DNA of 64,000 bases, from NCBI GenBank assembly GCA_003428585.1, contig QVQC01000043.1:49936-113935 (forward strand), read 5' to 3'. This stretch comes from Nioella halotolerans (GTDB lineage Bacteria > Pseudomonadota > Alphaproteobacteria > Rhodobacterales > Rhodobacteraceae). Of the stretch, positions 1 to 8,833 are shown one piece after another. Each line of letters opens with the position of its first letter. Position 1 is the first letter of the stretch. A model generated the notes under the pieces. That model was not told where the DNA came from. It saw only the letters and a program-made list of their open reading frames with translations, and made no database searches. The translations under genes and the position numbers were made by a program.

Positions 1-22
1 CAAGGGAAAGCGCCGCTTTCAT
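1..22 (-). CDS. Start of a downstream operon gene, cut by the window edge
   Basis: An ATG lies 4 bases past the stop codon of the amidohydrolase gene on the same strand and opens a frame reading MKAALSL before the window ends. A GGAG inside the last codons of the upstream gene sits at a suitable distance to act as ribosome binding site. Seven residues are too few to name the product. The tight spacing suggests it belongs to the pyrimidine-degradation operon. Confidence 0.35.
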
Positions 23-26
23 ACGA

Positions 27-1277
27 TCACTCCACGATTTCAGCCGTTTCCACCACGGCGTGCATCAACACCTCGGCTCCGGCGCTGGCCCAGCCGGGGG
101 TGATCTCCTCGGCCTCGTTATGGCTCAGCCCGTCCTTGCATGGGCACATCACCATGGTCGTGGGATAGACCTTGTTGATCCAGCAGGCATCGTGCCCGGC
201 GCCGGAAATCAGGTCCGTATGGCTGTAGCCCAACCGGTCGGCGGCGTTGCGCACGCGGGCGACCAGCGTCTCGTCAAAGCTGGGCGGATCGAAGAAGCCG
301 ACCGTCTGGGCATCGAATTTCACCCCGATATCGGCGCACAGCCCCGGCGCGGTCTCCATGAGTTCGGCCACCATCGCCTCCAGCGTCTCGAGCACGTGGG
401 ACCGGAAATCCACCGTGAAAACAACCTTTTCCGGGATGATGTTACGGCTGTTGGGATAGACATCGACATGGCCGATCGCGCCCACGGCATTGGGCTGGTA
501 TTGCAGGGCGATCTCGTGCACCAGTTCGGTGACCCGTGCCAGCCCCCGCCCCGCGTTGCGGCGCATGTACATCGGGGTGGATCCCGTGTGCTGGCCCTTG
601 CCGGTCACCGTGCACTCGATCCAGCGCAGGCCCTGCCCGTGGGTGACAACGCCGATATCCTTGCCCTCGGCCTCCAGGATCGGGCCCTGTTCGATATGCA
701 GTTCGAAAAAGGCGTGCATCTTGCGATCGCCCACCTTTTCCGGCCCCTTCCAGCCGATCCGCTCCAACTCGTCGCCAAAGCGTTTGCCCGCCGCATCGAC
801 ACGCCCGTAGGCCCAGTCACGCTCCAGCACGCCGGCGAACACCGCCGAGGACAGCATCGCGGGGGCAAAGCGCGTGCCCTCCTCGTTCGTCCAGTTGGTC
901 ACGACGATGGGGTGGCGCGTCTTGATGTCGAGGTCATTGAGCGTGCGGACAATCTCCAGCCCCGCGAGAACACCGAGCACCCCGTCATACTTGCCGCCGG
1001 TTGGCTGGGTGTCGAGGTGGCTGCCGACATAGACCGGCAGCGCGTCCGGGTCGGTGCCCTCGCGGCGGGCGAACATGTTGCCCATCTCGTCAAGGCCCAT
1101 GGTCAGCCCCGCCGCCTCGCACCAAGACTGGAACAGCGCCCGGCCCTCCGCATCCTCGTCGGTCAGGGTCTGGCGGTTGTTGCCGCCGGCGATGCCGGGG
1201 CCGATCTTCGCCATTTCCATGATCGAGTCCCAGAGGCGCTCGCCGTTGATCTTCATGTTCTGGCCGGGGGCTGTCAT
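27..1277 (-). CDS. Zn-dependent M20-family N-carbamoyl-amino-acid / beta-ureidopropionate amidohydrolase (HyuC/AmaB-like)
   Basis: A 416-residue cytoplasmic metallohydrolase that should remove the carbamoyl group from N-carbamoyl-beta-alanine or related N-carbamoyl amino acids. The dinuclear-metal motifs are all visible: GSHLDT, GGKYDG, the NEEGTRF acidic pair, HIEQG and a C-terminal SHNE. Length is typical of the M20 carbamoylase group. I chose the ATG at 1277 because AAGGA lies about 10 bases upstream; the frame extends further but without M20 homology. It follows the nitrilase-fold enzyme by 56 bases, so both probably share a transcript. The exact carbamoyl substrate cannot be read from sequence; allantoate or L-carbamoyl amino acids are alternatives. 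Confidence 0.85.
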   Translation of the reverse strand: MTAPGQNMKINGERLWDSIMEMAKIGPGIAGGNNRQTLTDEDAEGRALFQSWCEAAGLTMGLDEMGNMFARREGTDPDALPVYVGSHLDTQPTGGKYDGVLGVLAGLEIVRTLNDLDIKTRHPIVVTNWTNEEGTRFAPAMLSSAVFAGVLERDWAYGRVDAAGKRFGDELERIGWKGPEKVGDRKMHAFFELHIEQGPILEAEGKDIGVVTHGQGLRWIECTVTGKGQHTGSTPMYMRRNAGRGLARVTELVHEIALQYQPNAVGAIGHVDVYPNSRNIIPEKVVFTVDFRSHVLETLEAMVAELMETAPGLCADIGVKFDAQTVGFFDPPSFDETLVARVRNAADRLGYSHTDLISGAGHDACWINKVYPTTMVMCPCKDGLSHNEAEEITPGWASAGAEVLMHAVVETAEIVE

Positions 1278-1333
1278 TCTGCGGTCATCCTTCGTGCTGG
1301 CATCTTGCGGGCGGGAAAGCGGGTTGGGCGGCC

Positions 1334-2200
1334 TCAGTTGAGGTCGGTCAGCGGCCCGTAGGTGTCGGGGCGGCGGTCGCGGAAGAACTGCCACAGGTTA
1401 CGCACCTCGCGCACCATGTCCATATCCATGTCATGGACGAGCAACTCATCCCTGTCGCGGCTGGCCTCGGCCTCGATCTGGCCGCGTGGGTTGACGAAAT
1501 AGGATTGGCCGTAGAACTCGCCGATATTCCATGGCGCCTCGGTGCCGACGCGGTTGATGGCGCCGATATGGCAGCCATTGGCCACCGCCGAGGCGGGCTG
1601 TTCCAGCTTCCACAGGTATTCCGAGAGGCCCGCCACCGTGGCCGAGGGGTTGACGATGTATTCCGCCCCGTTGAGCGCGAGCGCGCGCCAGCCTTCGGGG
1701 AAATGCCGGTCATAGCAGATATAGACGCCAAGCTTGCAATAGGCGGTGTTGAACACCGGCCAGTCGGAGGCGCCGGGCTTGAAGAAGAACTTTTCCCAGA
1801 AACCGGCGACCTGCGGGATATGGGTCTTGCGGTACTTGCCAAGGTAGCGGCCATCGGCGTCGATCACGGCGGCGGTGTTGTAGTAGACGCCCGGCATCGC
1901 CTCTTCGTAGATCGGCACCACGATGACCATGGAATGCTTTTTCGCATATTCCTGCATCAGTTTCGTGGTCGGGCCGTCGGGGATCACCTCGGCCGCCGCA
2001 TACCACTTGGCATCCTGGCTGGGGCAGAAATAGGGCTGGGTGAAGACCTCCTGCATGCACAGAACCTGCACGCCCTGCGCGCCCGCCTCGTCGATCAGCG
2101 GCAAATGCGCCTCGATCATCTTGTCGCGGATCGCGTCCGGGCTTTCCGAAGTATCACCCTTCAAGCTCATCTGGATCAGGCCGCCGCGCAGTTTCGGCAT
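1334..2200 (-). CDS. Nitrilase-superfamily N-carbamoylputrescine/beta-ureidopropionase-type amidohydrolase
   Basis: A 288-residue carbon-nitrogen hydrolase. The Glu-Lys-Cys triad is present: Glu in CMQEVF (about residue 51), Lys in YRKTHIPQ, and Cys in YICYDRHFPE. The last motif and the overall sequence are characteristic of beta-ureidopropionase, which converts N-carbamoyl-beta-alanine to beta-alanine, CO2 and ammonia in the last step of reductive uracil breakdown. GGGAG lies just upstream of the ATG. It heads the minus-strand operon and faces the TetR genes across a 133-base region carrying two RutR-type palindromes, which supports a pyrimidine role. N-carbamoylputrescine amidase is a related alternative. 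Confidence 0.85.
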   Translation of the reverse strand: MPKLRGGLIQMSLKGDTSESPDAIRDKMIEAHLPLIDEAGAQGVQVLCMQEVFTQPYFCPSQDAKWYAAAEVIPDGPTTKLMQEYAKKHSMVIVVPIYEEAMPGVYYNTAAVIDADGRYLGKYRKTHIPQVAGFWEKFFFKPGASDWPVFNTAYCKLGVYICYDRHFPEGWRALALNGAEYIVNPSATVAGLSEYLWKLEQPASAVANGCHIGAINRVGTEAPWNIGEFYGQSYFVNPRGQIEAEASRDRDELLVHDMDMDMVREVRNLWQFFRDRRPDTYGPLTDLN

Positions 2201-2261
2201 CTTGCATCTCCCTTCGTGCGGCGCTTATGGCCTTGACCGGTTCGCACGCCACAGTATTTTT

Positions 2262-2277
2262 TTGACCATCTAGTCAA
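2262..2277. promoter_or_regulatory. RutR/PydR-type operator 1
   Basis: TTGACCATCTAGTCAA is a palindrome matching the E. coli RutR consensus TTGACCAnnTGGTCAA at all but one defined position. It lies in the divergent region between the amidohydrolase operon and the first TetR gene. Binding by the adjacent regulators is inferred. Confidence 0.75.
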
Positions 2278-2293
2278 ATCAGCGCACCACACT

Positions 2294-2309
2294 CTGACCA
2301 ACCGGTCAA
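2294..2309. promoter_or_regulatory. RutR/PydR-type operator 2
   Basis: CTGACCAACCGGTCAA is a second copy of the same dyad, centred 32 bases from the first (about three helical turns). It ends about 25 bases before the TetR start codon, placing it where it could autoregulate that gene. A further half-site, TTGACCGG, starts at 2233. Confidence 0.7.
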
Positions 2310-2333
2310 GATTTTTTTCGGAAAGCCCGCCCG

Positions 2334-2981
2334 ATGCCCGTCAGACCCCAATCCGTCAGCCGCAAGGACCGTCGCCGCGAAAGCGAAAAGCTTATTCTGC
2401 AGGCAGCGGAAAAAGTCTTTGCCGAGGCCGGGTTCGGCGGTGCCACCATGCAGTTGATCGCCGACGTGGCGGGGCTGCCCAAGGCCAACCTGCACTATTA
2501 TTTCCCCACCAAGGAAGCGCTTTACCGGCAGGTCGTGGAAGGGATTTTCCACAACTGGCTGACGGCAGCCGACGTGTTCGATTCCGCGCCCGGCCCGGTC
2601 GAAGGGATCGGCGCCTATATCGACGCCAAGATGGAGATCAGCCGCCGCCACCCCGATGGGTCCAAGGTCTGGGCGTCGGAGGTGATGCACGGCGCGCCGG
2701 TGATCCAGGATTACCTGGAAACCACGCTGGTGGATTGGACCGAGGGACGCATGGCGGTGATCCAACGCTGGATCGACGAGGGGCGAATGGATCCGATCGA
2801 CCCGCGCCACCTGCTCTACATGCTCTGGGCCACGACGCAGCACTACGCCGATTTCGGCCACCAGATCGAGACGCTGAATGCCGGCACGCCGCTGTCGGAC
2901 GCGCAATGGGAGGCGGCCAAGGCCTCGGTCAAGGCGATCATCCTCAAGGGTATCGGCGCGCGGCCTTCCCCCCGGTCGTGA
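2334..2981 (+). CDS. TetR/AcrR regulator, RutR-like (paralogue 1)
   Basis: A 215-residue repressor with an N-terminal helix-turn-helix (about residues 15-60; recognition region around LPKANLHYYFPTKEALY) and a C-terminal ligand domain with the RutR/YcdC signature HLLYMLWATTQHYADF. E. coli RutR senses uracil/thymine; a pyrimidine ligand here is by analogy. GGAAAG lies upstream of the ATG. It is divergent from the pyrimidine-degrading hydrolases, with two RutR-type palindromes in the shared control region, and is followed by a second member of the same family. Confidence 0.85.
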   Translation: MPVRPQSVSRKDRRRESEKLILQAAEKVFAEAGFGGATMQLIADVAGLPKANLHYYFPTKEALYRQVVEGIFHNWLTAADVFDSAPGPVEGIGAYIDAKMEISRRHPDGSKVWASEVMHGAPVIQDYLETTLVDWTEGRMAVIQRWIDEGRMDPIDPRHLLYMLWATTQHYADFGHQIETLNAGTPLSDAQWEAAKASVKAIILKGIGARPSPRS

Positions 2982-3022
2982 AATGCGGCATTCTGAGTGA
3001 CCCGCCGCACCGGAGACCCTCG

Positions 3023-3640
3023 ATGACAACGACCGCCCCCGCCCGCAAGCCGACCCGCATCCAGCAGCGCAACCGCCGCGCCATCCTGGAGGCGGGGCTG
3101 GAGGTGTTCTCCAGGCAGGGGTTTCGCGGTGCCACGCTCGACCAGATCGCCACGGAGGCAGGACTGTCCAAACCCAACCTGCTTTATTACTTCCCCTCGA
3201 AGGAAGCGATCCACGTCACCCTACTGACGCAGTTGATGACCACGTGGCTCGACCCGCTGCGCGACCTCGACCCCGAGGGCGAGCCGGTCGAGGAGCTTTT
3301 GCGCTACGTGCACCGCAAGCTGGAGATGAGCCGCGTGTTTCCGCGCGAAAGCCGCCTGTTTGCCAACGAGATCGTGCAGGGTGCGCCGCGGATGGCGCCG
3401 CACCTTGAAGCGGAGTTGAAGCCGCTGGTGGATGAGACAGTGGCCCTGATCGAAAGCTGGATCGCCGAGGGCCGGCTGGCACGGGTCGATCCGCGCCACC
3501 TGATCTTTTCCATCTGGGCGACGACGCAGCACTACGCGGATTTCGATACGCAGATCGGTGTGCTGATGGACGGCCGCGATGTGCACAAGGACGCCGCGGC
3601 TTTCCTCGACATGCTGTTCCGGCGATTGCTCACGCCTTGA
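3023..3640 (+). CDS. TetR/AcrR regulator, RutR-like (paralogue 2)
   Basis: A 205-residue TetR protein beginning at the ATG after CGGAG. The recognition region LSKPNLLYYFPSKEAIH and the C-terminal segment HLIFSIWATTQHYADF are very close to E. coli RutR, closer than paralogue 1. It starts 41 bases after paralogue 1 on the same strand, so the two are probably cotranscribed. The tandem probably arose by an old duplication, since the two are now clearly different in sequence. The pair may split the control of the hydrolase and dehydrogenase transcripts or respond to different pyrimidine bases; this is inference. Confidence 0.88.
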   Translation: MTTTAPARKPTRIQQRNRRAILEAGLEVFSRQGFRGATLDQIATEAGLSKPNLLYYFPSKEAIHVTLLTQLMTTWLDPLRDLDPEGEPVEELLRYVHRKLEMSRVFPRESRLFANEIVQGAPRMAPHLEAELKPLVDETVALIESWIAEGRLARVDPRHLIFSIWATTQHYADFDTQIGVLMDGRDVHKDAAAFLDMLFRRLLTP

Positions 3641-3675
3641 CCGGCTGTTTACCGCCGTCGACGCAATCTCGGCGC

Positions 3676-3906
3676 ATGCAAGTCCACGATGCCGAAAAGC
3701 AGGCCCAGCGGTGGATCGACCACATGTTCGCGGCGAAATCGGCCCGCCGCGGCGCGGTGATCCGCCGGTCCCGCGCCTGGGTGGACCGCGACGTGGGGCG
3801 CCGCCTGTTCGCAGCGGAGGTGCGCCGCCGGGGCTACCACCTGACAGAGACGGCGGATCAGTTCATCGTGGTCTGCCACAACGGACCGATCCGCATCCCG
3901 TTTTGA
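3676..3906 (+). CDS. Small conserved-looking basic protein of unknown function
   Basis: A 76-residue soluble, Arg-rich protein starting MQVHDAEKQAQRWIDHM. I cannot assign a family. A TTG start overlapping the TetR stop would add 13 residues, but the ATG at 3676 gives a more natural N-terminus. Codon use resembles its neighbours. It has no signal peptide or membrane segment. It lies convergent to preA with 55 bases between the stop codons. The end, FIVVCHNGPIRIPF, is strand-like. Confidence 0.55.
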   Translation: MQVHDAEKQAQRWIDHMFAAKSARRGAVIRRSRAWVDRDVGRRLFAAEVRRRGYHLTETADQFIVVCHNGPIRIPF

Positions 3907-3961
3907 GACAATTCGGCGAATTTTCTCACCGTTTTGTTTTTTCGACGAAAAATCGTCGTCG

Positions 3962-5263
3962 CTATTCCGCCGCGCAGGCGCCGGGATTGTTGGGGTGCGT
4001 CGTCCAATTGGCATACTCGTCCTCGACCACCTTGCCGGTGCGTTCGTCCAGCGTGCCGGGGGACAGTTCCTCCATGGTGATGCAGCCCTCGACCGGGCAG
4101 ACATTGACGCAGAGGTTGCAAGCGACGCATTCGGCGTCGATCACCTCGAACACCCGGTCCTCGGACATCGAAATCGCCTGGTGGCTGGTATCCTCGCAAG
4201 CCGCATAGCAGCGCCCGCACTTGATGCAGGCATCCTGGTCGATCCGGGCCTTGGTGACGTAATTGAGGTTCAGATGCTGCCAGTCGGAACAATTGGGCAC
4301 CGCGCGCCCGATCAGTTCATCGGTCGAGGCAAAGCCCTTTTCGTCCATGTATTGTGACAGGCCCGAGATCATCTCCTGCACGATCTTGAAGCCATAGGTC
4401 ATCGCGGCGGTGCAGACCTGCACGTTGCCCGCGCCAAGCGCCATGAATTCCGCCGCGTCGCGCCATGTCGTCACGCCGCCGATGCCGGAAATCGGCAAAC
4501 CCTGCAACGCCGGCGACCGCGAGATTTCCGCGACCATGTTCAACGCGATGGGTTTCACCGCCGGGCCACAATAGCCGCCATGCGCACCCTTGCCGTCGAT
4601 GGTCGGTTCCGGCGCGAAGAGGTCCAGATCGACCGAGGTGATCGAATTGATCGTGTTGATCAGCGACACCGCGTCGGCGCCGCCGTCATGGGCGGCCTGC
4701 GCGGGCTTGCGGATATCGGCGATGTTGGGCGTCAGTTTCACGATTACCGGCAGGTCGGAATGCTTCTTGCACCATTCGGTGACCTGCTGGACGTATTCCG
4801 GCACCTGCCCCACGGCGCTGCCCATGCCGCGTTCGCTCATCCCGTGGGGGCACCCGAAGTTCAGTTCCACGCCGTCGCAGCCGGTTTCCAGCACCCGGTC
4901 GAGGATCGCCTTCCAGCTGTCCTCGTTGACCGGCACCATCAGCGAGGCGATCAACGCCCGGTCCGGCCAGTCCTTCTTGATGCGGGTCATTTCCTCGAGG
5001 TTCACCTCCAGCGGGCGGTCAGTGATCAACTCGATATTGTTCAGGCCCAGAAGGCGGCGGTCGGCGCCCCAGATCGCGCCGTAGCGCGGGCCGTTCACGT
5101 TCACGATCGGCGGATCCTCGCCCAGCGTCTTCCAGACCACACCGCCCCAGCCGGCCTCGAAGGCGCGGCGGACGTTGTATTCCTTGTCCGTGGGCGGCGC
5201 AGAGGCCAGCCAGAACGGGTTGGGGGACGTGATGCCACAGAATGTCGTCGTCAGGTCGGCCAT
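3962..5263 (-). CDS. preA: NAD-dependent dihydropyrimidine dehydrogenase, PreA subunit
   Basis: A 433-residue protein with an N-terminal FMN-binding TIM barrel of the dihydroorotate/dihydropyrimidine dehydrogenase type (about residues 5-310, with NFGCPHGMSERGMGSAVGQ and the phosphate-binding SGIGG) and a C-terminal ferredoxin-like region with two 4Fe-4S motifs, CIKCGRCYAAC and CVACNLCVNVCPVEGC. It catalyses uracil/thymine to dihydropyrimidine interconversion together with PreT. It follows preT by 4 bases, so the two are translationally coupled. With the two downstream amidohydrolases it gives two of the three steps of the reductive pathway; no dihydropyrimidinase lies inside the window. Confidence 0.95.
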   Translation of the reverse strand: MADLTTTFCGITSPNPFWLASAPPTDKEYNVRRAFEAGWGGVVWKTLGEDPPIVNVNGPRYGAIWGADRRLLGLNNIELITDRPLEVNLEEMTRIKKDWPDRALIASLMVPVNEDSWKAILDRVLETGCDGVELNFGCPHGMSERGMGSAVGQVPEYVQQVTEWCKKHSDLPVIVKLTPNIADIRKPAQAAHDGGADAVSLINTINSITSVDLDLFAPEPTIDGKGAHGGYCGPAVKPIALNMVAEISRSPALQGLPISGIGGVTTWRDAAEFMALGAGNVQVCTAAMTYGFKIVQEMISGLSQYMDEKGFASTDELIGRAVPNCSDWQHLNLNYVTKARIDQDACIKCGRCYAACEDTSHQAISMSEDRVFEVIDAECVACNLCVNVCPVEGCITMEELSPGTLDERTGKVVEDEYANWTTHPNNPGACAAE

Positions 5264-5267
5264 GTGC

Positions 5268-6605
5268 TTACCCTCCCATCAGGGTCTGGTGGATGTCTTC
5301 GGCGGCGTCGCGGCCCTCGGCCACTGCCGTCACGGTCAGGTCCTCGCCGCCTTGCGCGCAGTCGCCGCCGGCCCAGATGCCGTCCACGCTGCTGCGCCCG
5401 GCACCCGTGACGGCGATCTTGCCGCCCTCGATCCTGAGATCCCCGGGCACGCCGTCGAGCGTCTGGCCAATGGCTTTAAGAACCTGGTCGGCGGGCAGGG
5501 TGAAGGTCTCGCCCGTGCCTTTCAGCCCGTCGGGACCCGACACGGTGTATTCGGCAACCAGCCCTTGCGTCGCCCCGTTGCCGGTCATGCGAACGGGCTT
5601 GGCATTGAACACAAGCCGCACGCCCTTGGCCGCGGCAAGGTCCTGTTCGTAGCGGCTGGCCGGCATTTCCTCGCGGCTGCGGCGGTAGAGGATGGTGACG
5701 CTTTCGGCCCCCAGAAGCTTGGATTGAACCGCCGCGTCAACGGCGGTCATGCCACCGCCGATCACCACCACGTTGCGCCCGACAGGGAGGGAGGAGAGAT
5801 CTTCCGCCTGGCGCAGGTCGGCGATGAACGCCACGGCATCGGCGACGCCCTCCTTGTCCTCGCCCTCGGCGCGCAGCGCGTTGACGCCTGCCAGTCCCAT
5901 GCCGAGGAACACCGCGTCGTAGTCGGATTTCAACGCATCAAGGCCAAGGTCGCGGCCAAGTGCCTTGCCGGTATGCAGCGTGATGCCGCCGATCTGCATC
6001 AGCCAGTCGACCTCGGCCGCGGCGAAATCGTTTACCGTCTTGTAGGCGGCGATGCCGTATTCGTTGAGCCCGCCGCCCTTGGGCCGCGCATCGAACAGGT
6101 CGATGTCATGGCCCTTCATCGCCAGCCGGTGCGCGCAGGACAGACCTGCCGGCCCCGCGCCGACGACCGCCACCCGCTTGCCCGTGGCCGCGGCGCGCGT
6201 GAAGGGATGTTCGTTCTTTGCCATCAGCGTATCGGTGGCGTAGCGCTGCAATTCGCCGATGACCACTGGCTTGCCCTCGGCCAGTTCGCGCACGCACGCC
6301 TCCTCGCACAAGGTCTCGGTCGGGCAGACGCGGGCGCACATTCCGCCAAGGATGTTCTGGTCGAGGATGGTTTTGGCCGCCGCCTCGGGCGTGCCCGTGG
6401 CGATCTGGCGGATGAACAGCGGGATGTCGATTTCGGTGGGACAGGCCGTGATACAGGGCGCGTCGTGGCAGAAATAACAACGGTCCGCGGCGACAAGCGC
6501 CTCGTGATCGTCAAGCGGCGGATGAAGATCCGTGAAATTGGCGCTCAGATCCTCCGGGTCAAGTCGCGCAGGCGCAATCCCCGGGGTCAACGGGCTGTTC
6601 GTCAT
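5268..6605 (-). CDS. preT: NAD(P)-dependent dihydropyrimidine dehydrogenase, PreT subunit
   Basis: A 445-residue electron-transfer flavoprotein of the GltD/PreT family. N-terminal Fe-S cysteines (CYFCHDAPCITACP and CARVCPTETLCEEAC, about residues 43-110) are followed by an FAD-binding GAGPAGLSCA motif, an NAD(P)-binding GGGMTAVDAA motif and a closing flavin segment WAGGDCAQGG. It passes electrons from NAD(P)H to PreA. The ATG at 6605 was chosen because GGGAGG lies upstream; the frame runs on but without family similarity. A RutR-like site lies about 60 bases upstream, linking it to the locus regulators. Confidence 0.95.
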   Translation of the reverse strand: MTNSPLTPGIAPARLDPEDLSANFTDLHPPLDDHEALVAADRCYFCHDAPCITACPTEIDIPLFIRQIATGTPEAAAKTILDQNILGGMCARVCPTETLCEEACVRELAEGKPVVIGELQRYATDTLMAKNEHPFTRAAATGKRVAVVGAGPAGLSCAHRLAMKGHDIDLFDARPKGGGLNEYGIAAYKTVNDFAAAEVDWLMQIGGITLHTGKALGRDLGLDALKSDYDAVFLGMGLAGVNALRAEGEDKEGVADAVAFIADLRQAEDLSSLPVGRNVVVIGGGMTAVDAAVQSKLLGAESVTILYRRSREEMPASRYEQDLAAAKGVRLVFNAKPVRMTGNGATQGLVAEYTVSGPDGLKGTGETFTLPADQVLKAIGQTLDGVPGDLRIEGGKIAVTGAGRSSVDGIWAGGDCAQGGEDLTVTAVAEGRDAAEDIHQTLMGG

Positions 6606-6665
6606 GGGTGCCTCCCTGATCGAATGGCTTGTTGTGTCTGGCAAACGCTGGCACAGGGTATTTTT

Positions 6666-6681
6666 TTGATCAAGTGGTAAA
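6666..6681. promoter_or_regulatory. RutR/PydR-type operator 3, upstream of preT
   Basis: TTGATCAAGTGGTAAA matches TTGACCAnnTGGTCAA at 12 of 14 defined positions or better and sits in the A/T-rich control region of preT. Its similarity to the two sites at 2262 and 2294 suggests one regulator controls all three transcripts. Confidence 0.55.
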
Positions 6682-6890
6682 AAATGGAATCCGGCACTTT
6701 TGCCCGGTCCGGCCCATGGATGCGCCACGCCCGCCTGCAAAACGTGCAGGGGATGGCCGCGATGCAGCTCGTGGGCGCGAAATCCTGTCCGGTTTGGCTT
6801 TTCTCGACTGGCGCGAGGGCGTATACACCCCCGAAACGTGAGTATCCGGGCGGGCCAAACCGAGGCTTGCCGCAACAACCGAGGGCAGAA

Positions 6891-7394
6891 ATGGCAGACA
6901 AGACGCATGACGGGGACGTGGCCTTTATCAAGGCGCTGGCCGAGCTTCTGAACGACAATGACCTGACGGAACTGGAGGTCATGCGCGAATACGGTGAGCA
7001 CGACAGCTTGAACGTCCGCGTCAGCCGCCAGACTGCCGCCGCGCCGGTCGCCCCCGCTGCGCCGGCCGCTGCCGCCCCCGCGCCGGGTCACGCCACGCCA
7101 GAAAGGGCCCCGGCCCCGGCTGTGGAAACGCCCGCCCCTTCCGGCGATCCGGCGCAGGATCCCGGCGCGGTGACCTCTCCCATGGTCGGGACAGCCTACC
7201 TTCAGGCCGAGCCGGGCAGCCCCGCTTTCGTCAGCATCGGCGACGATGTCGCCGAGGGGCAGCCGCTGCTGATCGTCGAGGCAATGAAGACGATGAACCA
7301 GATCCCCGCGCCGCGGGCGGGCAAGGTCACCCGCATCCTGATCGGCGACGGCGATCCGGTGGAATTCGGCACGCCCTTGATGATCATCTCCTGA
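6891..7394 (+). CDS. accB: Biotin carboxyl carrier protein of acetyl-CoA carboxylase
   Basis: A 167-residue BCCP. Residues 1-45 form the short helical N-terminus, 48-92 a Pro/Ala-rich swinging linker, and 93-167 the biotinyl domain with the biotin attachment motif EAMKTMN (Lys133). It carries CO2 between biotin carboxylase and the carboxyltransferase in the first step of fatty-acid synthesis. It is followed 11 bases later by accC, the usual operon. The start follows a GAGGG ribosome binding site. The linker is longer and more Pro-rich than in E. coli. Confidence 0.96.
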   Translation: MADKTHDGDVAFIKALAELLNDNDLTELEVMREYGEHDSLNVRVSRQTAAAPVAPAAPAAAAPAPGHATPERAPAPAVETPAPSGDPAQDPGAVTSPMVGTAYLQAEPGSPAFVSIGDDVAEGQPLLIVEAMKTMNQIPAPRAGKVTRILIGDGDPVEFGTPLMIIS

Positions 7395-7405
7395 AGGGCG
7401 GGCGC

Positions 7406-8752
7406 ATGTTCAACAAGATCCTCATTGCCAACCGTGGCGAGATCGCCCTGCGCGTGATCCGCGCCGCGCGGGAAATGGGCATCCAGACCGTCGCCGTCCA
7501 TTCCACCGCCGACAGCGACGCGATGCATGTGCGCATGGCCGACGAGGCGATCTGCATCGGCCCGCCCTCCGCCACGCAGAGCTACCTGAACGTCGCCGCC
7601 ATCATCTCGGCCTGCGAGATCAGCGGCGCCGAGGCGATCCATCCCGGCTATGGCTTCCTGTCGGAAAACCAGAATTTCGTGCAGATCGTGGAAGATCACG
7701 GGATCAAGTTCATCGGCCCCTCGGCGGAACATATCTCGATCATGGGCGACAAGATCACCGCCAAGGAAACGATGAGAAACCTCGGCGTGCCTTGCGTGCC
7801 CGGCTCCGAAGGGGGCGTGCCGGATCTGGAAACCGCGCGCCGCATCGCCGGCGACATCGGCTATCCGGTCATCGTCAAGGCCACGGCGGGCGGCGGCGGA
7901 CGCGGCATGAAGCTGGCGAAATCGGCCGCCGAGATCGACAACGCCTTCGGCACCGCCCGGTCGGAGGGCAAGGCCGCCTTCGGCAATGACGAGGTGTATA
8001 TCGAGAAGTACCTCGGCGCGCCGCGCCATATCGAGGTGCAGGTTTTCGGCGACGGCAAGGGCGGCGCGGTGCATCTGGGCGAGCGCGACTGTTCCCTGCA
8101 ACGCCGCCACCAGAAAGTGTTCGAGGAAGCCCCCGGCCCCGCCATCGACGCCGAGACGCGGGCCCGCATCGGCAAGACCTGCGCCGACGCGGTGGCCGCG
8201 ATCGGCTACGAGGGCGCGGGCACGATCGAGTTCCTGTACGAAAACGGCGAGTTCTTCTTTATCGAGATGAACACCCGCCTGCAGGTGGAACACCCGGTGA
8301 CGGAAGCCATCTTCGGCGTCGACCTCGTACGCGAACAGATCCGCGTGGCGGAGGGGCTGCCGATGTCCTTCGGACAGGACGACCTGCACATCGAGGGCCA
8401 CGCCATCGAAGTGCGAATCAACGCCGAGAAACTGCCCAATTTCTCGCCCTGCCCCGGCAAGGTCACCCAGTACCACGCCCCCGGCGGGCTTGGCGTGCGG
8501 ATGGATTCGGCGATCTATACCGGCTATTCGATCCCGCCCTATTACGACAGCCTGATCGGCAAGCTGATCGTACAGGGCCGTGACCGGCAAGAGGCGCTTT
8601 CGCGCCTCAAGCGCGCGCTTGGCGAGTTGATCATCGACGGGGTGGACACGACGATCCCGCTGTTTCACGCACTTCTGGAGGAAGAGGCCGTCCTGACCGG
8701 GGATTACAATATCCACTGGCTGGAAAAATGGCTGGAAACCAACCTTGGTTGA
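7406..8752 (+). CDS. accC: Acetyl-CoA carboxylase, biotin carboxylase subunit
   Basis: A 448-residue ATP-grasp carboxylase, standard length. It opens with [20 protein letters not shown] and shows the glycine-rich ATP loop GGGGRGMK (about residues 163-170), HIEVQVFGD, and the catalytic region [16 protein letters not shown]. It carboxylates biotin on AccB using bicarbonate and ATP. It is cotranscribed with accB. No carboxyltransferase genes (accA, accD) occur in the window, as is usual for this operon. Confidence 0.97.
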   Translation: MFNKILIANRGEIALRVIRAAREMGIQTVAVHSTADSDAMHVRMADEAICIGPPSATQSYLNVAAIISACEISGAEAIHPGYGFLSENQNFVQIVEDHGIKFIGPSAEHISIMGDKITAKETMRNLGVPCVPGSEGGVPDLETARRIAGDIGYPVIVKATAGGGGRGMKLAKSAAEIDNAFGTARSEGKAAFGNDEVYIEKYLGAPRHIEVQVFGDGKGGAVHLGERDCSLQRRHQKVFEEAPGPAIDAETRARIGKTCADAVAAIGYEGAGTIEFLYENGEFFFIEMNTRLQVEHPVTEAIFGVDLVREQIRVAEGLPMSFGQDDLHIEGHAIEVRINAEKLPNFSPCPGKVTQYHAPGGLGVRMDSAIYTGYSIPPYYDSLIGKLIVQGRDRQEALSRLKRALGELIIDGVDTTIPLFHALLEEEAVLTGDYNIHWLEKWLETNLG

Positions 8753-8833
8753 TCCTCTCTGATCAACAAAGTGTTGCCATGAAAACGCCACAAATGCCAC
8801 GCGTTCCGTGATCTGCGCTGCTAGGGAGGTGTC

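Noticed and set aside
3676-3906. Possible zinc-ribbon or toxin assignment for the small protein
   Set aside because: It has a single cysteine and no toxin or antitoxin motif, so no assignment is justified.
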